A DNA stretch of 64,000 nucleotides from Streptomyces sp. NBC_01116 (GCF_041435495.1 NZ_CP108644.1:1364001-1428000); one strand, 5' to 3'; counted from the first letter of the stretch, positions 1 to 8,140 are shown. Program-made: numbers and translations. Notes: generated by a model from the sequence alone, not told the origin.

Positions 1-1010
1 TGCTCGCGTCGGCGGTCCGGAGTGCCGGGAGCGGCCGGAGCGCGTCGGCGGTGCCGGTGATCGCGCTGCTGGGGGCGGTGGCCGGGGCGATGAGCGTCGC
101 CGTGCTGTCGCTGGCGTCGGAGGGGGCCTCCTACGCGGTGTTCGGCGCGCTGGCGGCGCTGTTCGCCGGGGCGGCGGTACGGGCGGGGGCCGAGGTGCCG
201 CGTGCGGTGCTCGCGGTCGCCGCGGTGGTCTGGGGCACCGTGCTCACGGGGTTCGCGGGCCGGTCCCTGGACCTCGCACCGCATGAGTCCGCGCCGTTGA
301 TGCTTCTGGTGCCCGCGCTGACGGTGCTGCTCGGGGCACGGTTGCGGCGGAACCCGGTGGCGTTGCCGGTGGAGCTGGCGGGTGCGCTGGGTGCGCTCGT
401 CGCCGTGGGGCTCGCGGTGTCCGACGCGCCCTTCCTGGCCCTGGTGCTGGCGTTGAGCGGGGTGCTGGCGGCGGGCGCGGCGGTGCGGTCGGAGCGGCGG
501 CCGGTGGCGGGTTACCTGGCGGCGGCGCTGTTCGTGCTGGCCACCTGGGTCCGGCTGGCCGCCTCGGAGGTGTCGTTCCCGGAGGCGTACACGCTGCCGG
601 TGACCGTGCCCGCGCTGGTGGTCGGGGTGCTGCGGCGGCGCGGGGACCGGGAGGTCTCGTCGTGGACGGCGTACGGGCCGGGGCTCGCGGCGACGCTGTT
701 GCCGAGCCTGGCGGTCGCCTGGACCGACCCGGACTGGCTGCGGCCGCTGCTGCTGGGGGTGGCGGCGCTGGTGATCACGCTGCTGGGCGCGCGCTACCGC
801 CTCCAGGCGCTGCTGCTGCTCGGTGGGGCGGTGCTGGCGCTGGACGGGCTGCACGAGCTGGCGCCGTACGTGGTGCAGGTCGCGGGCGCGCTGCCCCGCT
901 GGCTGCCGCCGGCCCTGGCCGGGCTGCTGCTGCTGGTGGTCGGAGCGACGTACGAGCAGCGGCTGCGCGACGCCCGCCGGCTGAGGGACGCGCTGGGACG
1001 GATGCGGTGA
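1..1010 (+). CDS. C-terminal part of a large multi-pass membrane protein (5' end outside window)
   Basis: The frame is open to the left window edge, so only the C-terminal third or so is visible. A GTG at 51 exists, but coding continues upstream of it without a stop, so it is probably internal. The visible part is a long series of Ala/Leu/Val-rich transmembrane helices ending in a short basic tail (YEQRLRDARRLRDALGRMR). This ending resembles the C-terminus of the Streptomyces 'SCO7613 C-terminal domain' membrane proteins, whose function is unknown. It converges on tRNA-Val with a strong hairpin between. Membrane location is certain; the family name is from memory. Confidence 0.7.
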   Translation, partial: LASAVRSAGSGRSASAVPVIALLGAVAGAMSVAVLSLASEGASYAVFGALAALFAGAAVRAGAEVPRAVLAVAAVVWGTVLTGFAGRSLDLAPHESAPLMLLVPALTVLLGARLRRNPVALPVELAGALGALVAVGLAVSDAPFLALVLALSGVLAAGAAVRSERRPVAGYLAAALFVLATWVRLAASEVSFPEAYTLPVTVPALVVGVLRRRGDREVSSWTAYGPGLAATLLPSLAVAWTDPDWLRPLLLGVAALVITLLGARYRLQALLLLGGAVLALDGLHELAPYVVQVAGALPRWLPPALAGLLLLVVGATYEQRLRDARRLRDALGRMR

Positions 1011-1072
1011 GCCACGCCCGGTCCGGGCCCGCTGGTCACAGCGGCTCCCGGGCCGGGGCCCGGCGCGCAACG

Positions 1073-1113
1073 CAGAGGGCCCGGGAGACGGATTCCGTCT
1101 CCCGGGCCCTCTG
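1073..1113. terminator. Bidirectional hairpin terminator
   Basis: Two perfectly complementary 18-base arms (1073-1090 and 1096-1113) around a 5-base loop, lying between the rightward membrane-protein gene and the leftward tRNA-Val. There is no clear T-tract, as is common in Streptomyces. Confidence 0.85.
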
Positions 1114-1119
1114 TCCGGG

Positions 1120-1191
1120 TGGGCGATACTGGGTTCGAACCAGTGACCTCTTCGGTGTGAACGAAGCGCTCTCCCACTGAGCTAATCGCCC
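1120..1191 (-). tRNA. tRNA-Val (anticodon CAC)
   Basis: Full cloverleaf on the minus strand: acceptor GGGCGAT pairs with ATCGCCC, the D arm is GCTC/GAGC, the anticodon stem CTTCG/CGAAG has loop TTCACAC (anticodon CAC, reads GTG), and the T arm is ACTGG-TTCGAAC-CCAGT. It is 72 nt with no encoded CCA. Three tRNA-Val(GAC) genes lie about 6.7 kb to the right. Confidence 0.95.
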
Positions 1192-1246
1192 GGGCGCACC
1201 GCAAACATTACCCCATGTCAGCGGTGCTCCTGGACCGTCCCCCGGG

Positions 1247-1702
1247 CTACTCGCTGATCTTCCACGGCATGGTGAGCCCGAACTTCCAGACGTAGATCCC
1301 GGCCAGCACCGCCATGATCACGAGCCCCAGCGTGGTGAGGATGATGTTGCGTCGCCGGACCTTGGGATCGAGGGCCCGCTGCGCCGCCTCGGTGACCTTG
1401 CGCTTGGTCCAGCGCAGCACCAGCTGGGCCCAGACGAACTCGGTCGCCCAGATCGCCATGCCGCCGAAGATCACCAGCCAGCCGGGCCCCGGCAGCACGA
1501 GCATGAGCACGCCCGCGATCACCACGCCGAGCCCGACGATGAAGACGCCGACCTGCCAGCTCAGATGGAGCGCTTTCGACGCCTTGATGAAACCCGGCGC
1601 CCGCGAGCCCAGCTCGCGCTCCTCCCGGTCCGATTCCCCCGTGGCGGATGCGCGTGCCGCCTGGTCGGCGACCTCGCTCCGCTCGTCACTCTCCGCGTTC
1701 AT
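1247..1702 (-). CDS. TIGR02611-type small membrane protein
   Basis: A 151-residue protein starting MNAESDERSE. Residues 1-45 are acidic and cytoplasmic. Two hydrophobic hairpins follow, the first ending in a conserved-looking LPGPGWLVIFGG turn, then a basic stretch (WTKRKVTEAAQRALDPKVRRR), a last helix (IILTTLGLVIMAVLAGIYVW) and a short tail. The PGPG turn and size match the TIGR02611 family, which has no known biochemical role. An upstream frame extension lacks typical N-terminal features, so the ATG at 1702 was preferred. It is divergent from ssgB across a 190-base promoter region, as I recall for the ssgB region of other Streptomyces. Confidence 0.8.
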   Translation of the reverse strand: MNAESDERSEVADQAARASATGESDREERELGSRAPGFIKASKALHLSWQVGVFIVGLGVVIAGVLMLVLPGPGWLVIFGGMAIWATEFVWAQLVLRWTKRKVTEAAQRALDPKVRRRNIILTTLGLVIMAVLAGIYVWKFGLTMPWKISE

Positions 1703-1892
1703 GAAGCTCAACTTACCCGACCCGTCTTCGTCACTGGAATGGGCGCATAACTCAAAGTTACACGCCGCTGAGCGAGGGACCCGAAGCATCACAAATGGGT
1801 CAGAGGGGTTTACAACGCCACCGTAGGTGGCATGTCGATTTCGCCGACGTGCGAATCCCCGAGCGCACACTGAGCGAAAGGCCCTGGCGCTT
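1703..1892. promoter_or_regulatory. Divergent promoter region between TIGR02611 gene and ssgB
   Basis: The 190-base gap is clearly richer in A+T than its flanks. It contains a perfect 6-base inverted repeat with a 3-base spacer (GCCACC-GTA-GGTGGC, 1817-1831), about 60 bases before the ssgB start, a plausible operator. In S. coelicolor ssgB transcription depends on the sporulation sigma factor SigH. I could not assign a clear -10/-35 pair here, so the repeat's role is inference. Confidence 0.4.
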
Positions 1893-2306
1893 ATGAACAC
1901 CACGGTCAGCTGCGAGCTGCACCTGCGCCTCGTTGTGTCGAGCGAGTCCTCACTGCCTGTACCCGCGGGCCTGCGGTATGACACGGCCGATCCCTATGCC
2001 GTGCACGCCACCTTCCACACCGGAGCGGAGGAGACGGTCGAATGGGTATTCGCCCGCGACCTCCTTGCCGAGGGTCTTCACCGGCCCACCGGCACCGGAG
2101 ACGTCCGCGTCTGGCCATCTCGTAGTCACGGTCAAGGCGTCGTATGCATCGCCCTGAGCTCCCCAGAGGGTGAAGCCCTGCTCGAAGCCCCGGCGCGGGC
2201 CCTGGAGTCGTTCCTGAAGAGGACCGACGCCGCGGTTCCGCCCGGCACCGAGCATCGTCACTTCGATCTGGACACGGAGCTCTCCCACATCCTGGCCGAG
2301 AGCTGA
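1893..2306 (+). CDS. ssgB: SsgB, sporulation-specific cell-division activator
   Basis: A 137-residue SALP-family protein starting MNTTVSCELHLRL. From memory it looks essentially identical to S. coelicolor SsgB, one of the most conserved SALPs. In aerial hyphae SsgA places SsgB at future septum sites, and SsgB then recruits FtsZ to start sporulation septa. It is cytoplasmic and membrane-associated through the divisome. The frame extends upstream to 1827, but homologues begin at the ATG at 1893, and AAAGG lies about 10 bases ahead of it. It is transcribed alone, divergent from the TIGR02611 gene and followed by two hairpins. Its presence marks the organism as a sporulating actinomycete. Confidence 0.96.
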   Translation: MNTTVSCELHLRLVVSSESSLPVPAGLRYDTADPYAVHATFHTGAEETVEWVFARDLLAEGLHRPTGTGDVRVWPSRSHGQGVVCIALSSPEGEALLEAPARALESFLKRTDAAVPPGTEHRHFDLDTELSHILAES

Positions 2307-2324
2307 GCCAGGCAGAGAGCCGCT

Positions 2325-2355
2325 CGACGCCGTCCGACTCGGGGCGACGGCGTCG
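2325..2355 (+). terminator. Hairpin after ssgB
   Basis: 10-base perfect arms (2325-2334 and 2346-2355) with an 11-base loop, 18 bases after the ssgB stop codon. It is the first of two consecutive hairpins. Confidence 0.6.
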
Positions 2356-2378
2356 TGCCGACAACCGCATAGGGCAGA

Positions 2379-2424
2379 CACCGGCGCCGTCGTCGCGGAA
2401 TCCACCGCGACGACGGCGCCGGTG
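2379..2424. terminator. Strong hairpin between ssgB and the CGNR gene
   Basis: Perfect 20-base arms (2379-2398 and 2405-2424) with a 6-base loop. It probably insulates the downstream CGNR regulator from ssgB transcription. Confidence 0.8.
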
Positions 2425-2576
2425 CGCCCGGCTCCCGCGACTCCTCCTCCCAGGGGCCGGAGGGGCCCGTTCCGCTCCCTGCCGGGCCCGCACCGGGCCT
2501 GGCACCGCCGGGCCGAGCCAGTAGAGTCAGCCGCCATCGGCAGGCGCCCGCCCGCCGGAAGGCCAGGGAGCGAAGC

Positions 2577-3173
2577 GTGCTGATCCCTCACGACACCCGG
2601 ATCGCCCTCGACACGGTGGTCGATCTGGTGAACACCGCACCGGAGGACGAGCCGCCGCGGGACGACCCCTCGGACAGGCTCGCGGGCGGATCCGAGGACG
2701 GCCTCGCCGACATCGCCGCGCTGTACGCCTTCGCGGAGCGGCATCTCATCAGCGGGGTCGGCTCGCTCGGCGAGAAGGACCTGGCCGCCGTGCGCGACGT
2801 CCGGGCCCGTTTCGCCGAGGTCTTCGCGGCGCCCGACCCCCGCACCGCCGCCGACCTGGTCAACCGCCTCGTCGCGGCGGCCGGCACCACCCCGCAGCTC
2901 ACCGACCACGACGGCTACGACTGGCACGTGCACTACTTCGCCCCCGACGCCTCGATCGCCGACCATCTCGCGGCCGACTGCGGCATGGCGCTGGCCTTCA
3001 TCATCGTGGCGGGCGAGCAGGAGCGACTGCGGCGCTGCGAGGCGCCGGACTGCGGGCACGCGTTCGTCGACCTGTCGCGCAACCGCTCCCGCCGCTACTG
3101 CTCCAGCCGTACGTGCGGAAACCGGCTCCACGTCGCGGCGTACCGGGCCCGGCGCAAGGAAGCCGCGGGCTGA
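2577..3173 (+). CDS. CGNR zinc-finger transcriptional regulator
   Basis: A 198-residue protein with GTG start 2577 and GGGAG just upstream. The N-terminal 140 residues form an ABATE-type (stress-induced regulator) domain. The C-terminal segment carries a treble-clef zinc finger, C-x4-C ... C-x4-C with CSSRTCGNRLHVAAYRARR, which contains the family's CGNR signature and probably binds DNA. ABATE/CGNR proteins are predicted one-component regulators with unknown ligands. It stands alone behind a strong terminator, with the next genes on the opposite strand. Confidence 0.85.
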   Translation: MLIPHDTRIALDTVVDLVNTAPEDEPPRDDPSDRLAGGSEDGLADIAALYAFAERHLISGVGSLGEKDLAAVRDVRARFAEVFAAPDPRTAADLVNRLVAAAGTTPQLTDHDGYDWHVHYFAPDASIADHLAADCGMALAFIIVAGEQERLRRCEAPDCGHAFVDLSRNRSRRYCSSRTCGNRLHVAAYRARRKEAAG

Positions 3174-3209
3174 CGCCCACGCCGCCGCCCCGCACCGTGG
3201 CGCGAGGCG

Positions 3210-3365
3210 TCACAGGACGAAGAGATCGTGCAGGGCGGCCATCAGCAGCAGACCCCCGATCACCGTCAGGAAGATCATCAGGGGCGGCTGGGAGAGCGCG
3301 AAGAGACAGCCGCGGGGCTCTTCGGCGGGGGGTGCGGGGGCATCGCCCCGGGAAAGGTCCACCAT
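3210..3365 (-). CDS. Small single-pass membrane protein (51 aa)
   Basis: A short frame encoding 51 residues: a proline/acidic N-terminus (MVDLSRGDAPAPPAEEPRG) followed by one hydrophobic helix (MIFLTVIGGLLLMAALH) and a short tail. It would be a type I or tail-anchored membrane peptide. Only a weak Shine-Dalgarno (CAGAG) precedes the ATG, but the hydrophobic pattern is coherent and the space is otherwise empty. It converges on the CGNR gene. No function can be given. It could be a chance frame. Confidence 0.5.
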   Translation of the reverse strand: MVDLSRGDAPAPPAEEPRGCLFALSQPPLMIFLTVIGGLLLMAALHDLFVL

Positions 3366-3531
3366 CTCTGAGTGATCATGACGCACCGACGGCCGGGTTG
3401 GCGATCAACCGGGGTCATTCCCCCGGGAGTTCACCGTCCCGTGGCCATCGGTAATCGCTCCGGCGTGCGGGTCGCCATCAGGCTTTCGGGCCGGTGGGCG
3501 CCTGCCCGCGCCCGCAGGACGGGCCGCGGTC

Positions 3532-4011
3532 TCAGATGCCGTGCTTCTTGAGGATCGCCTCGATGTCGCTGAAGTCGTCGCCGGGCGCGGCGGCCTCCTG
3601 CCTCTTCTTCGGCTTCGGCTGCGCCTGCGGCTTCGTGGCCGCCGCCGCGGGCCCCGCCGCACCGCCGGCGCCGAGCGAGGGGGCGGAGGCGGCCGGGGCC
3701 ACCGCCTCGTTCCGCCCGGCCGCCCGCGCGGCCTTGCGCTCCGCGCGGGTGGTGCCGCTGCGGCGCTCGATGGCGCGGGTGGTCATGAACAGCAGCCAGG
3801 AGAGGCCGAGCACCCCGAAGCCGAGCCAGATGCTCGGCTTGAAGGCGATCCCGGCGAGCCAGTCGACGACCCCGGTCAGCACGAGCCCGACCGGGACGAG
3901 GGAGTAGGCGGCGATCCTCGTCGCCGTGAGGAACCGCTTGCGGTACGCGGTCACCGCGGCGATGCCGAGGCCGGCCGCCGACACCGCGGAACAGATGGTC
4001 TCGGCAAGCAT
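3532..4011 (-). CDS. Hypothetical membrane protein with Ala/Pro/Lys-rich tail
   Basis: A 159-residue protein. The ATG at 4011 was chosen because GGAGG lies 5 bases upstream, although the frame stays open further. Residues 1-80 contain three or four hydrophobic helices (MLAETICSAVSAAGLGIAAV, YSLVPVGLVLTGVVDWLAG, IWLGFGVLGLSWLLFM). The C-terminal half is a low-complexity Ala/Pro/Lys linker ending in DDFSDIEAILKKHGI, a small amphipathic end that could be a docking motif. No enzyme motif is present and I do not recognise a named family. It is divergent from the DsbA-like gene. Confidence 0.75.
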   Translation of the reverse strand: MLAETICSAVSAAGLGIAAVTAYRKRFLTATRIAAYSLVPVGLVLTGVVDWLAGIAFKPSIWLGFGVLGLSWLLFMTTRAIERRSGTTRAERKAARAAGRNEAVAPAASAPSLGAGGAAGPAAAATKPQAQPKPKKRQEAAAPGDDFSDIEAILKKHGI

Positions 4012-4177
4012 CAGGGCCTCCAGGCGCAGGGGATACGTCCCTTCCATCCTGCACCGGCGACCGCCGTCGGGGCCACGGTGGTCGTCCACCTCAGGGACAT
4101 TTCAGGGCCGGACTCCTCCCCAGGGGGTGGGCCGGTCCCGGTTGGGTAGCGCCCGCCCGGCCTGGAAGACTGGGCAC

Positions 4178-4696
4178 ATGAGCGATTCCTCCCCCGCGGC
4201 ACCGGTCGTCCTCGACCTCTGGTGCGATCTCGAATGCCCCGACTGCCACCGAGCCCTCGACGATGTGCGCGCCCTGCGCGCCCGGTACGGGGACCGCGTC
4301 GAGATCCGGCTGCGGCACTTCCCGCTGGACAAGCACAAGCACGCCTACGCCGCGGCCCAGGCCGCCGAGGAGGCGACGGACCAGGGCAAGGGCTGGCCGT
4401 ACATCGAGGCCCTGCTGTCCCGCACCGCCGATCTCGGCGGCACGGGCGAGCCGGTGCTCCTCGCGGTGGCACGGGAACTGGGCCTGGACGCCGAGGAGTT
4501 CGACACGGCGCTGATCGACGGCCGGCATCTGCTGATCGTCGACGCCGACCACGCGGAGGGCAAGGCGATCGGCGTGACCGGCACGCCCACCTATGTGATC
4601 GGCGACGAGCGGCTGGACGGCGGCCAGAGCCAGGACGGGCTGCGCGAGCGGATCGAGGAGATCCTCGACGGCCTCCTGGCCGCACGGGACCGGTAG
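4178..4696 (+). CDS. DsbA-family thioredoxin-fold oxidoreductase
   Basis: A 172-residue protein with the fold start VVLDLWCDLECPDCHRAL. The redox motif is CPDC near residue 20, where DsbA has CPHC. A helical insertion follows, and the cis-proline loop GVTGTPTYVIG near residue 135 completes a DsbA/FrnE-like thioredoxin fold. There is no signal peptide, so it should act in the cytoplasm as a thiol-disulfide oxidoreductase. Partners are unknown. Start is the ATG at 4178. It converges on the GNAT gene. Confidence 0.85.
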   Translation: MSDSSPAAPVVLDLWCDLECPDCHRALDDVRALRARYGDRVEIRLRHFPLDKHKHAYAAAQAAEEATDQGKGWPYIEALLSRTADLGGTGEPVLLAVARELGLDAEEFDTALIDGRHLLIVDADHAEGKAIGVTGTPTYVIGDERLDGGQSQDGLRERIEEILDGLLAARDR

Positions 4697-4718
4697 CGGC
4701 CGGCAGCGAGGGGAGGGG

Positions 4719-5555
4719 CTACAGCGCCTTGGCCAGGTTGTAGCGCGTCGTCGCGTAGCCGAGGGACTCGTACAGCCGCAGGGCCGGGGTGTTGGAGGCG
4801 AAGACGTGCAGGCCGAGCCGGTCCGCGCCCCAGGTGCGGGTGACGTCCTCGGCGAGCAGCATCAGGGTCCTGCCGTAGCCCCGGCCCCGGTGCTCCTCGC
4901 GCACCTCGACGTCGAAGACGAACCCGGCGTCGCCACCGGGCGGCAGCTCCCGGCGGGCCACCCACACATGTCCGACGACCTCGCCCGCACGCACCAGCAC
5001 CTGGAAGCGCACCCCGTCGGTCGCCAGTCCGTCCGGCAGGAGGGTGGCGTGGTCGGCCTCGGACTTGAGCCCGGCCTGCTCGGGCGGCACGCCGCGGTCG
5101 ATCCAGCCCTGTGCGTACGCACGCACCGCGTCCTGCCGCCAGGCGGCGAACTCCTCGTCGCCCATCGCGCGCGAGGTGAGGCCCGCGGGGAGCGGGGCGG
5201 GGTCCGGGCCGAGGTCCTTGACCATGTTCCGGCTGCGTTCGGTGTAGCCGAGGGCGGCCGCGAGGCGGCGGGCCGGGTCGTTGTCGGCGGGGACCTCCAC
5301 CCGCACCCGGGTGCAGCCCCACCCCCGCAGCACCTCCTCGGCGGCGAGCACGGCGATGGTGCCCCGGCCGCGTCTGCGCCGGGACTCCTCGACGGCGAGC
5401 GAGCCCAGCACCCCGGCGGTCGGGCCGAACGCGTCGTCGGTGCTGATCGCGACGGCGCCGACGGGCCGTCCGTTGTCGCACACGTCGTAATGGCGGGCCC
5501 GCGCGCCGTCGGCGCCCTGCTGAAGCGGCCCGGACGGCCGGAGTGTCGTGGTCAT
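4719..5555 (-). CDS. Tandem-domain GNAT N-acetyltransferase
   Basis: A 278-residue protein with two GNAT domains. The first (about 1-125) has the acetyl-CoA loop region VEESRRRRGRGTIAVLAAEEVL and the end LAAALGYTERSRNM. The second (about 140-278) has a canonical Q/RxxGxG/A site, VREEHRGRGYGRTLMLLAEDV, and ends NTPALRLYESLGYATTRYNL. The cleaner motif in the second domain suggests it is the catalytic one. It resembles MshD-like double GNATs in layout, but MshD identity is not supported. ATG 5555 was preferred to the TTG three bases earlier. Substrate unknown. Confidence 0.8.
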   Translation of the reverse strand: MTTTLRPSGPLQQGADGARARHYDVCDNGRPVGAVAISTDDAFGPTAGVLGSLAVEESRRRRGRGTIAVLAAEEVLRGWGCTRVRVEVPADNDPARRLAAALGYTERSRNMVKDLGPDPAPLPAGLTSRAMGDEEFAAWRQDAVRAYAQGWIDRGVPPEQAGLKSEADHATLLPDGLATDGVRFQVLVRAGEVVGHVWVARRELPPGGDAGFVFDVEVREEHRGRGYGRTLMLLAEDVTRTWGADRLGLHVFASNTPALRLYESLGYATTRYNLAKAL

Positions 5556-5632
5556 CAAGGGTTTGTATCCCCTGCGCGAGGCCCCGTCACGCGCTTTTCG
5601 GGGCCTTCGGGGCTGTGGGGCCGCCCGGCCCG

Positions 5633-6454
5633 TTACGGGTCGAGGTCGTCGCCGGACCGCTCGGCGAAGATCCGCATGGCCTTCGCCGTCACCGGCCCGA
5701 TCTTGGAGGCCGGCTCGCGGTCGTCGAGGCGGTGCACGGCCTGGACGTCACGGAGCGTCGAGGTAAGGAACACCTCGTCGGCCTCGGCGAGAACATCCAT
5801 CGGGAGGTCGGTCTCCTCGGCCCCGGTCCACTCCACGGTCAGCGCGCGGGTGATCCCGGCGAGGCAGCCGGAGGCCACCGGCGGGGTGTGGATGCGGCCG
5901 TCCAGGACGACGAACACGTTGGAGCCGGTGCCTTCGCAGAGGCGGTCGGCGGTGTTGGGGAACAGCGCCTCGGACGCGCCCCGCTCCCGTGCCCGTGCCA
6001 GGGCGACGACGTTCTCGGCGTACGAGGTGGTCTTCAGGCCGGCGAGCGCGCCGCGTTCGTTGCGCGTCCAGGGGACGGTGATCACCGCCGTGCTGTCCGG
6101 GCGGCGCTTCACCCCGTCGAGGGCGACGACGAGGCTCGGTCCGTCGGTCCCCCGGTCCGAGCCGAGCGGGGACAGCCCGCCGGTGTAGGTGATCCGCAGG
6201 CGTCCCAGGGCGACGGGATTGGCGTCGATGACCGCGGCGGCCGCGCGGCGGACCTCGTCGTGGTCCGGCTCGGGCAGCCCCAGGCCCCGGGCGGAACGGG
6301 TGAGGCGGTCGAGGTGCCGGGTCAGCGCGAAGGGGCGCCCCTCGCTCGTACGCACCGTTTCGAAGATGCCGTCGCCCACGGTCAGCCCGTGGTCGAGCAC
6401 CGACAGCCGGGCGTCGTCGGCGTCCCGCAGTCCGCCGTTGACCCAGATCCTCAT
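5633..6454 (-). CDS. pabC: PabC-like aminodeoxychorismate lyase (PLP aminotransferase class IV)
   Basis: A 273-residue class IV aminotransferase-fold PLP enzyme. It starts MRIWVNGGLRDADDARLSVLDHG, with the GDGIFETVR motif near residue 27. The EGTGSNVFVV signature and the SGCLAGITR loop follow. It is placed as 4-amino-4-deoxychorismate lyase because its ATG overlaps the stop of pabB (ATGA), so the two make p-aminobenzoate for folate. A branched-chain or D-amino-acid aminotransferase is possible on fold alone. AGGAAGGA precedes the start. Confidence 0.82.
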   Translation of the reverse strand: MRIWVNGGLRDADDARLSVLDHGLTVGDGIFETVRTSEGRPFALTRHLDRLTRSARGLGLPEPDHDEVRRAAAAVIDANPVALGRLRITYTGGLSPLGSDRGTDGPSLVVALDGVKRRPDSTAVITVPWTRNERGALAGLKTTSYAENVVALARARERGASEALFPNTADRLCEGTGSNVFVVLDGRIHTPPVASGCLAGITRALTVEWTGAEETDLPMDVLAEADEVFLTSTLRDVQAVHRLDDREPASKIGPVTAKAMRIFAERSGDDLDP

Positions 6455-7509
6455 AGCGCGGTCCTTCCTGTCTCCGAATACGCACCCGACGCTACAGCGA
6501 GCAGCCGGGAGGCCTTGAGTTCGGTCTCGTCCCATTCGCGCTCCGGGTCCGATCCCCAGGTGATCCCGGCCCCGGTCCCGAACCGCAGCAGCGGCGCGGG
6601 CCCGGCCCGGTCGATCCAGAACGTCCGTATCCCGACGGCGAGCGAGGCCGTGCCCCGGTCGGCGTCGACCCAGCCGATCGCACCGCAGTACGGTCCGCGC
6701 GGGGCCCGCTCCAGCTCGGCGATGATCCGCAGCGCGCTGGACTTCGGCGCCCCGGTGACCGAGCCGGGCGGGAAGGCCGCCGAGAACAGCTCGGGCCAGC
6801 CCGCTCCGTCGGCCAGCCGGCCCCGGACGGTGGAGACGAGGTGGACGAGACCCGGGTGCTTCTCCACCACGCAGAGATCGGGCACGCTCACGCTTCCGGT
6901 GGCGCAGACCCGGCCCAGGTCGTTGCGGACCAGGTCCACGATCATCACGTTCTCCGCGTGGTCCTTCGCCAGCAGGTCGTCCTCGGTCCGGCCGGTGCCC
7001 TTGATCGGGCCGGACTCCACGGTCCGCCCGTCGCGCCGGAGGAAGAGTTCCGGGGAGGCGGTGGCGATCTCCACGCCGTGGCCCGGCAACCGGATCGTTC
7101 CGGCGTACGGGGCGGGGTTGCCGCGTGCGAGCAGGGACGTCAGGGCGTCGACATCGGCCCCGGCCCCGCCGCCGGGGAGCGGTGCGGAGAGCACCCGGCA
7201 GAGGTTGGCCTGATAGACGTCGCCCGCCGCGATGTGTTCACGGATCCGCCGTACGCCCGCCGTGTAGGCGTCACGGTCCAGCGAGGAGGTCCAGTCCCCG
7301 GTGGCGGGCCCGCGCCACGCTCCGGGCACGGGAGGAGGCACCGCCTCCTTGCGCACGTCGGAGAAGCGGGCACAGACGCTGCGCCCTTCGAAATCGGCGC
7401 ATACCGCCCAGAAACCGGATGAGTCGAGAGCCGCGGGATCGTGGGTCACATCCTGCAGACCTGAGGCGATGAGGCCGTCGAAACGGGCCAAGGGGGCGAG
7501 GTCGGACAC
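6451..7509 (-). CDS. pabB: PabB, aminodeoxychorismate synthase component I (chorismate-binding)
   Basis: A 352-residue chorismate-utilising enzyme. The catalytic domain fills residues about 85-340, with the hallmarks PIKGTGR, DHAENVMIVDLVRNDLGRVC, the PGLVHLVSTVRGRL stretch and PPGSVTGAPK. It lacks the full N-terminal domain of TrpE and has no fused glutaminase, so a PabA/TrpG subunit is needed; none is in this window. It makes 4-amino-4-deoxychorismate from chorismate for folate. It starts with GTG at 7509 and is translationally coupled to pabC by a 4-base overlap. Confidence 0.85.
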   Translation of the reverse strand: MSDLAPLARFDGLIASGLQDVTHDPAALDSSGFWAVCADFEGRSVCARFSDVRKEAVPPPVPGAWRGPATGDWTSSLDRDAYTAGVRRIREHIAAGDVYQANLCRVLSAPLPGGGAGADVDALTSLLARGNPAPYAGTIRLPGHGVEIATASPELFLRRDGRTVESGPIKGTGRTEDDLLAKDHAENVMIVDLVRNDLGRVCATGSVSVPDLCVVEKHPGLVHLVSTVRGRLADGAGWPELFSAAFPPGSVTGAPKSSALRIIAELERAPRGPYCGAIGWVDADRGTASLAVGIRTFWIDRAGPAPLLRFGTGAGITWGSDPEREWDETELKASRLLAVASGAYSETGRTAL

Positions 7510-7654
7510 GCGAATGAGTCTAGGACGGCGCGCGGTGACCTGCGCCGGGGCGAGGTCACCGCAGCACGCTGCACAAACGCGTTTTTGTACTGGCCCAGGA
7601 ATCCGCTAGAGTTCAACACGTCGCCGGGACGCGCAAGCGGGCCGGGAAAGACAA

Positions 7655-7727
7655 GCGGACGTAGCTCAGTTGGTAGAGCGCAACCTTGCCAAGGTTGAGG
7701 TCGCCAGTTCGAACCTGGTCGTCCGCT
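7655..7727 (+). tRNA. tRNA-Gly (anticodon GCC)
   Basis: Cloverleaf with acceptor GCGGACG/CGTCCGC, D arm GCTC/GAGC, anticodon stem CAACC/GGTTG with loop TTGCCAA (anticodon GCC), and T arm GCCAG-TTCGAAC-CTGGT. First of five tandem tRNA genes. Confidence 0.96.
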
Positions 7728-7765
7728 CGCAGAAGGTGGGGGATTCTTCCCGAGCCCCCATCCCT

Positions 7766-7836
7766 GGTGGAGTGGCCGAGAGGCGAGGCAACGGCCTGCA
7801 AAGCCGTCTACACGGGTTCAAATCCCGTCTCCACCT
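7766..7836 (+). tRNA. tRNA-Cys (anticodon GCA)
   Basis: Acceptor GGTGGAG/CTCCACC, anticodon loop CTGCAAA (anticodon GCA), T arm ACGGG-TTCAAAT-CCCGT. It is 71 nt with no encoded CCA. As far as the window shows, the only tRNA-Cys here. Confidence 0.95.
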
Positions 7837-7840
7837 CCAA

Positions 7841-7912
7841 GGACGATTAGCTCAGCGGGAGAGCGCTTCCCTGACACGGAAGAGGTCACTGGTTCAATCC
7901 CAGTATCGTCCA
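7841..7912 (+). tRNA. tRNA-Val (anticodon GAC), copy 1
   Basis: Acceptor GGACGAT/ATCGTCC, anticodon loop CTGACAC (anticodon GAC), T arm ACTGG-TTCAATC-CCAGT. It starts only 4 bases after tRNA-Cys. The body matches copies 2 and 3; the acceptor stem differs by compensating changes at the second base pair. Confidence 0.96.
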
Positions 7913-7931
7913 CTGGTCCGCGAGGATCCCC

Positions 7932-8003
7932 GCGCGATTAGCTCAGCGGGAGAGCGCTTCCCTGACACGGAAGAGGTCACTGGTTCAATCCCAGTATCGC
8001 GCA
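7932..8003 (+). tRNA. tRNA-Val (anticodon GAC), copy 2
   Basis: Acceptor GCGCGAT/ATCGCGC, otherwise identical to copy 1. It is identical to copy 3 over the whole 72 nt. Confidence 0.96.
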
Positions 8004-8026
8004 CGCAGTACACGCAGGTTCGCCCT

Positions 8027-8098
8027 GCGCGATTAGCTCAGCGGGAGAGCGCTTCCCTGACACGGAAGAGGTCACTGGTTCAATCCCAGTATCGCGCA
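8027..8098 (+). tRNA. tRNA-Val (anticodon GAC), copy 3
   Basis: Identical to copy 2, 95 bases downstream. It is the last tRNA of the array and is followed within 5 bases by a terminator hairpin. Confidence 0.96.
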
Positions 8099-8102
8099 CC
8101 AC

Positions 8103-8140
8103 AGAGAGCCCCCGGCCGTCTCCACGACCGGGGGTTCTCT
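8103..8140 (+). terminator. Terminator of the tRNA array
   Basis: A roughly 12-base stem (8104-8115 with 8128-8139, one G-T pair) ending TTCTCT. It lies just after the last tRNA and probably ends a single precursor transcript for the five tRNAs. Confidence 0.75.

Noticed and set aside
7655..8098. tRNA array as a phage or island attachment site
   Set aside because: No integrase, no partial tRNA copy and no foreign-looking genes beside it.
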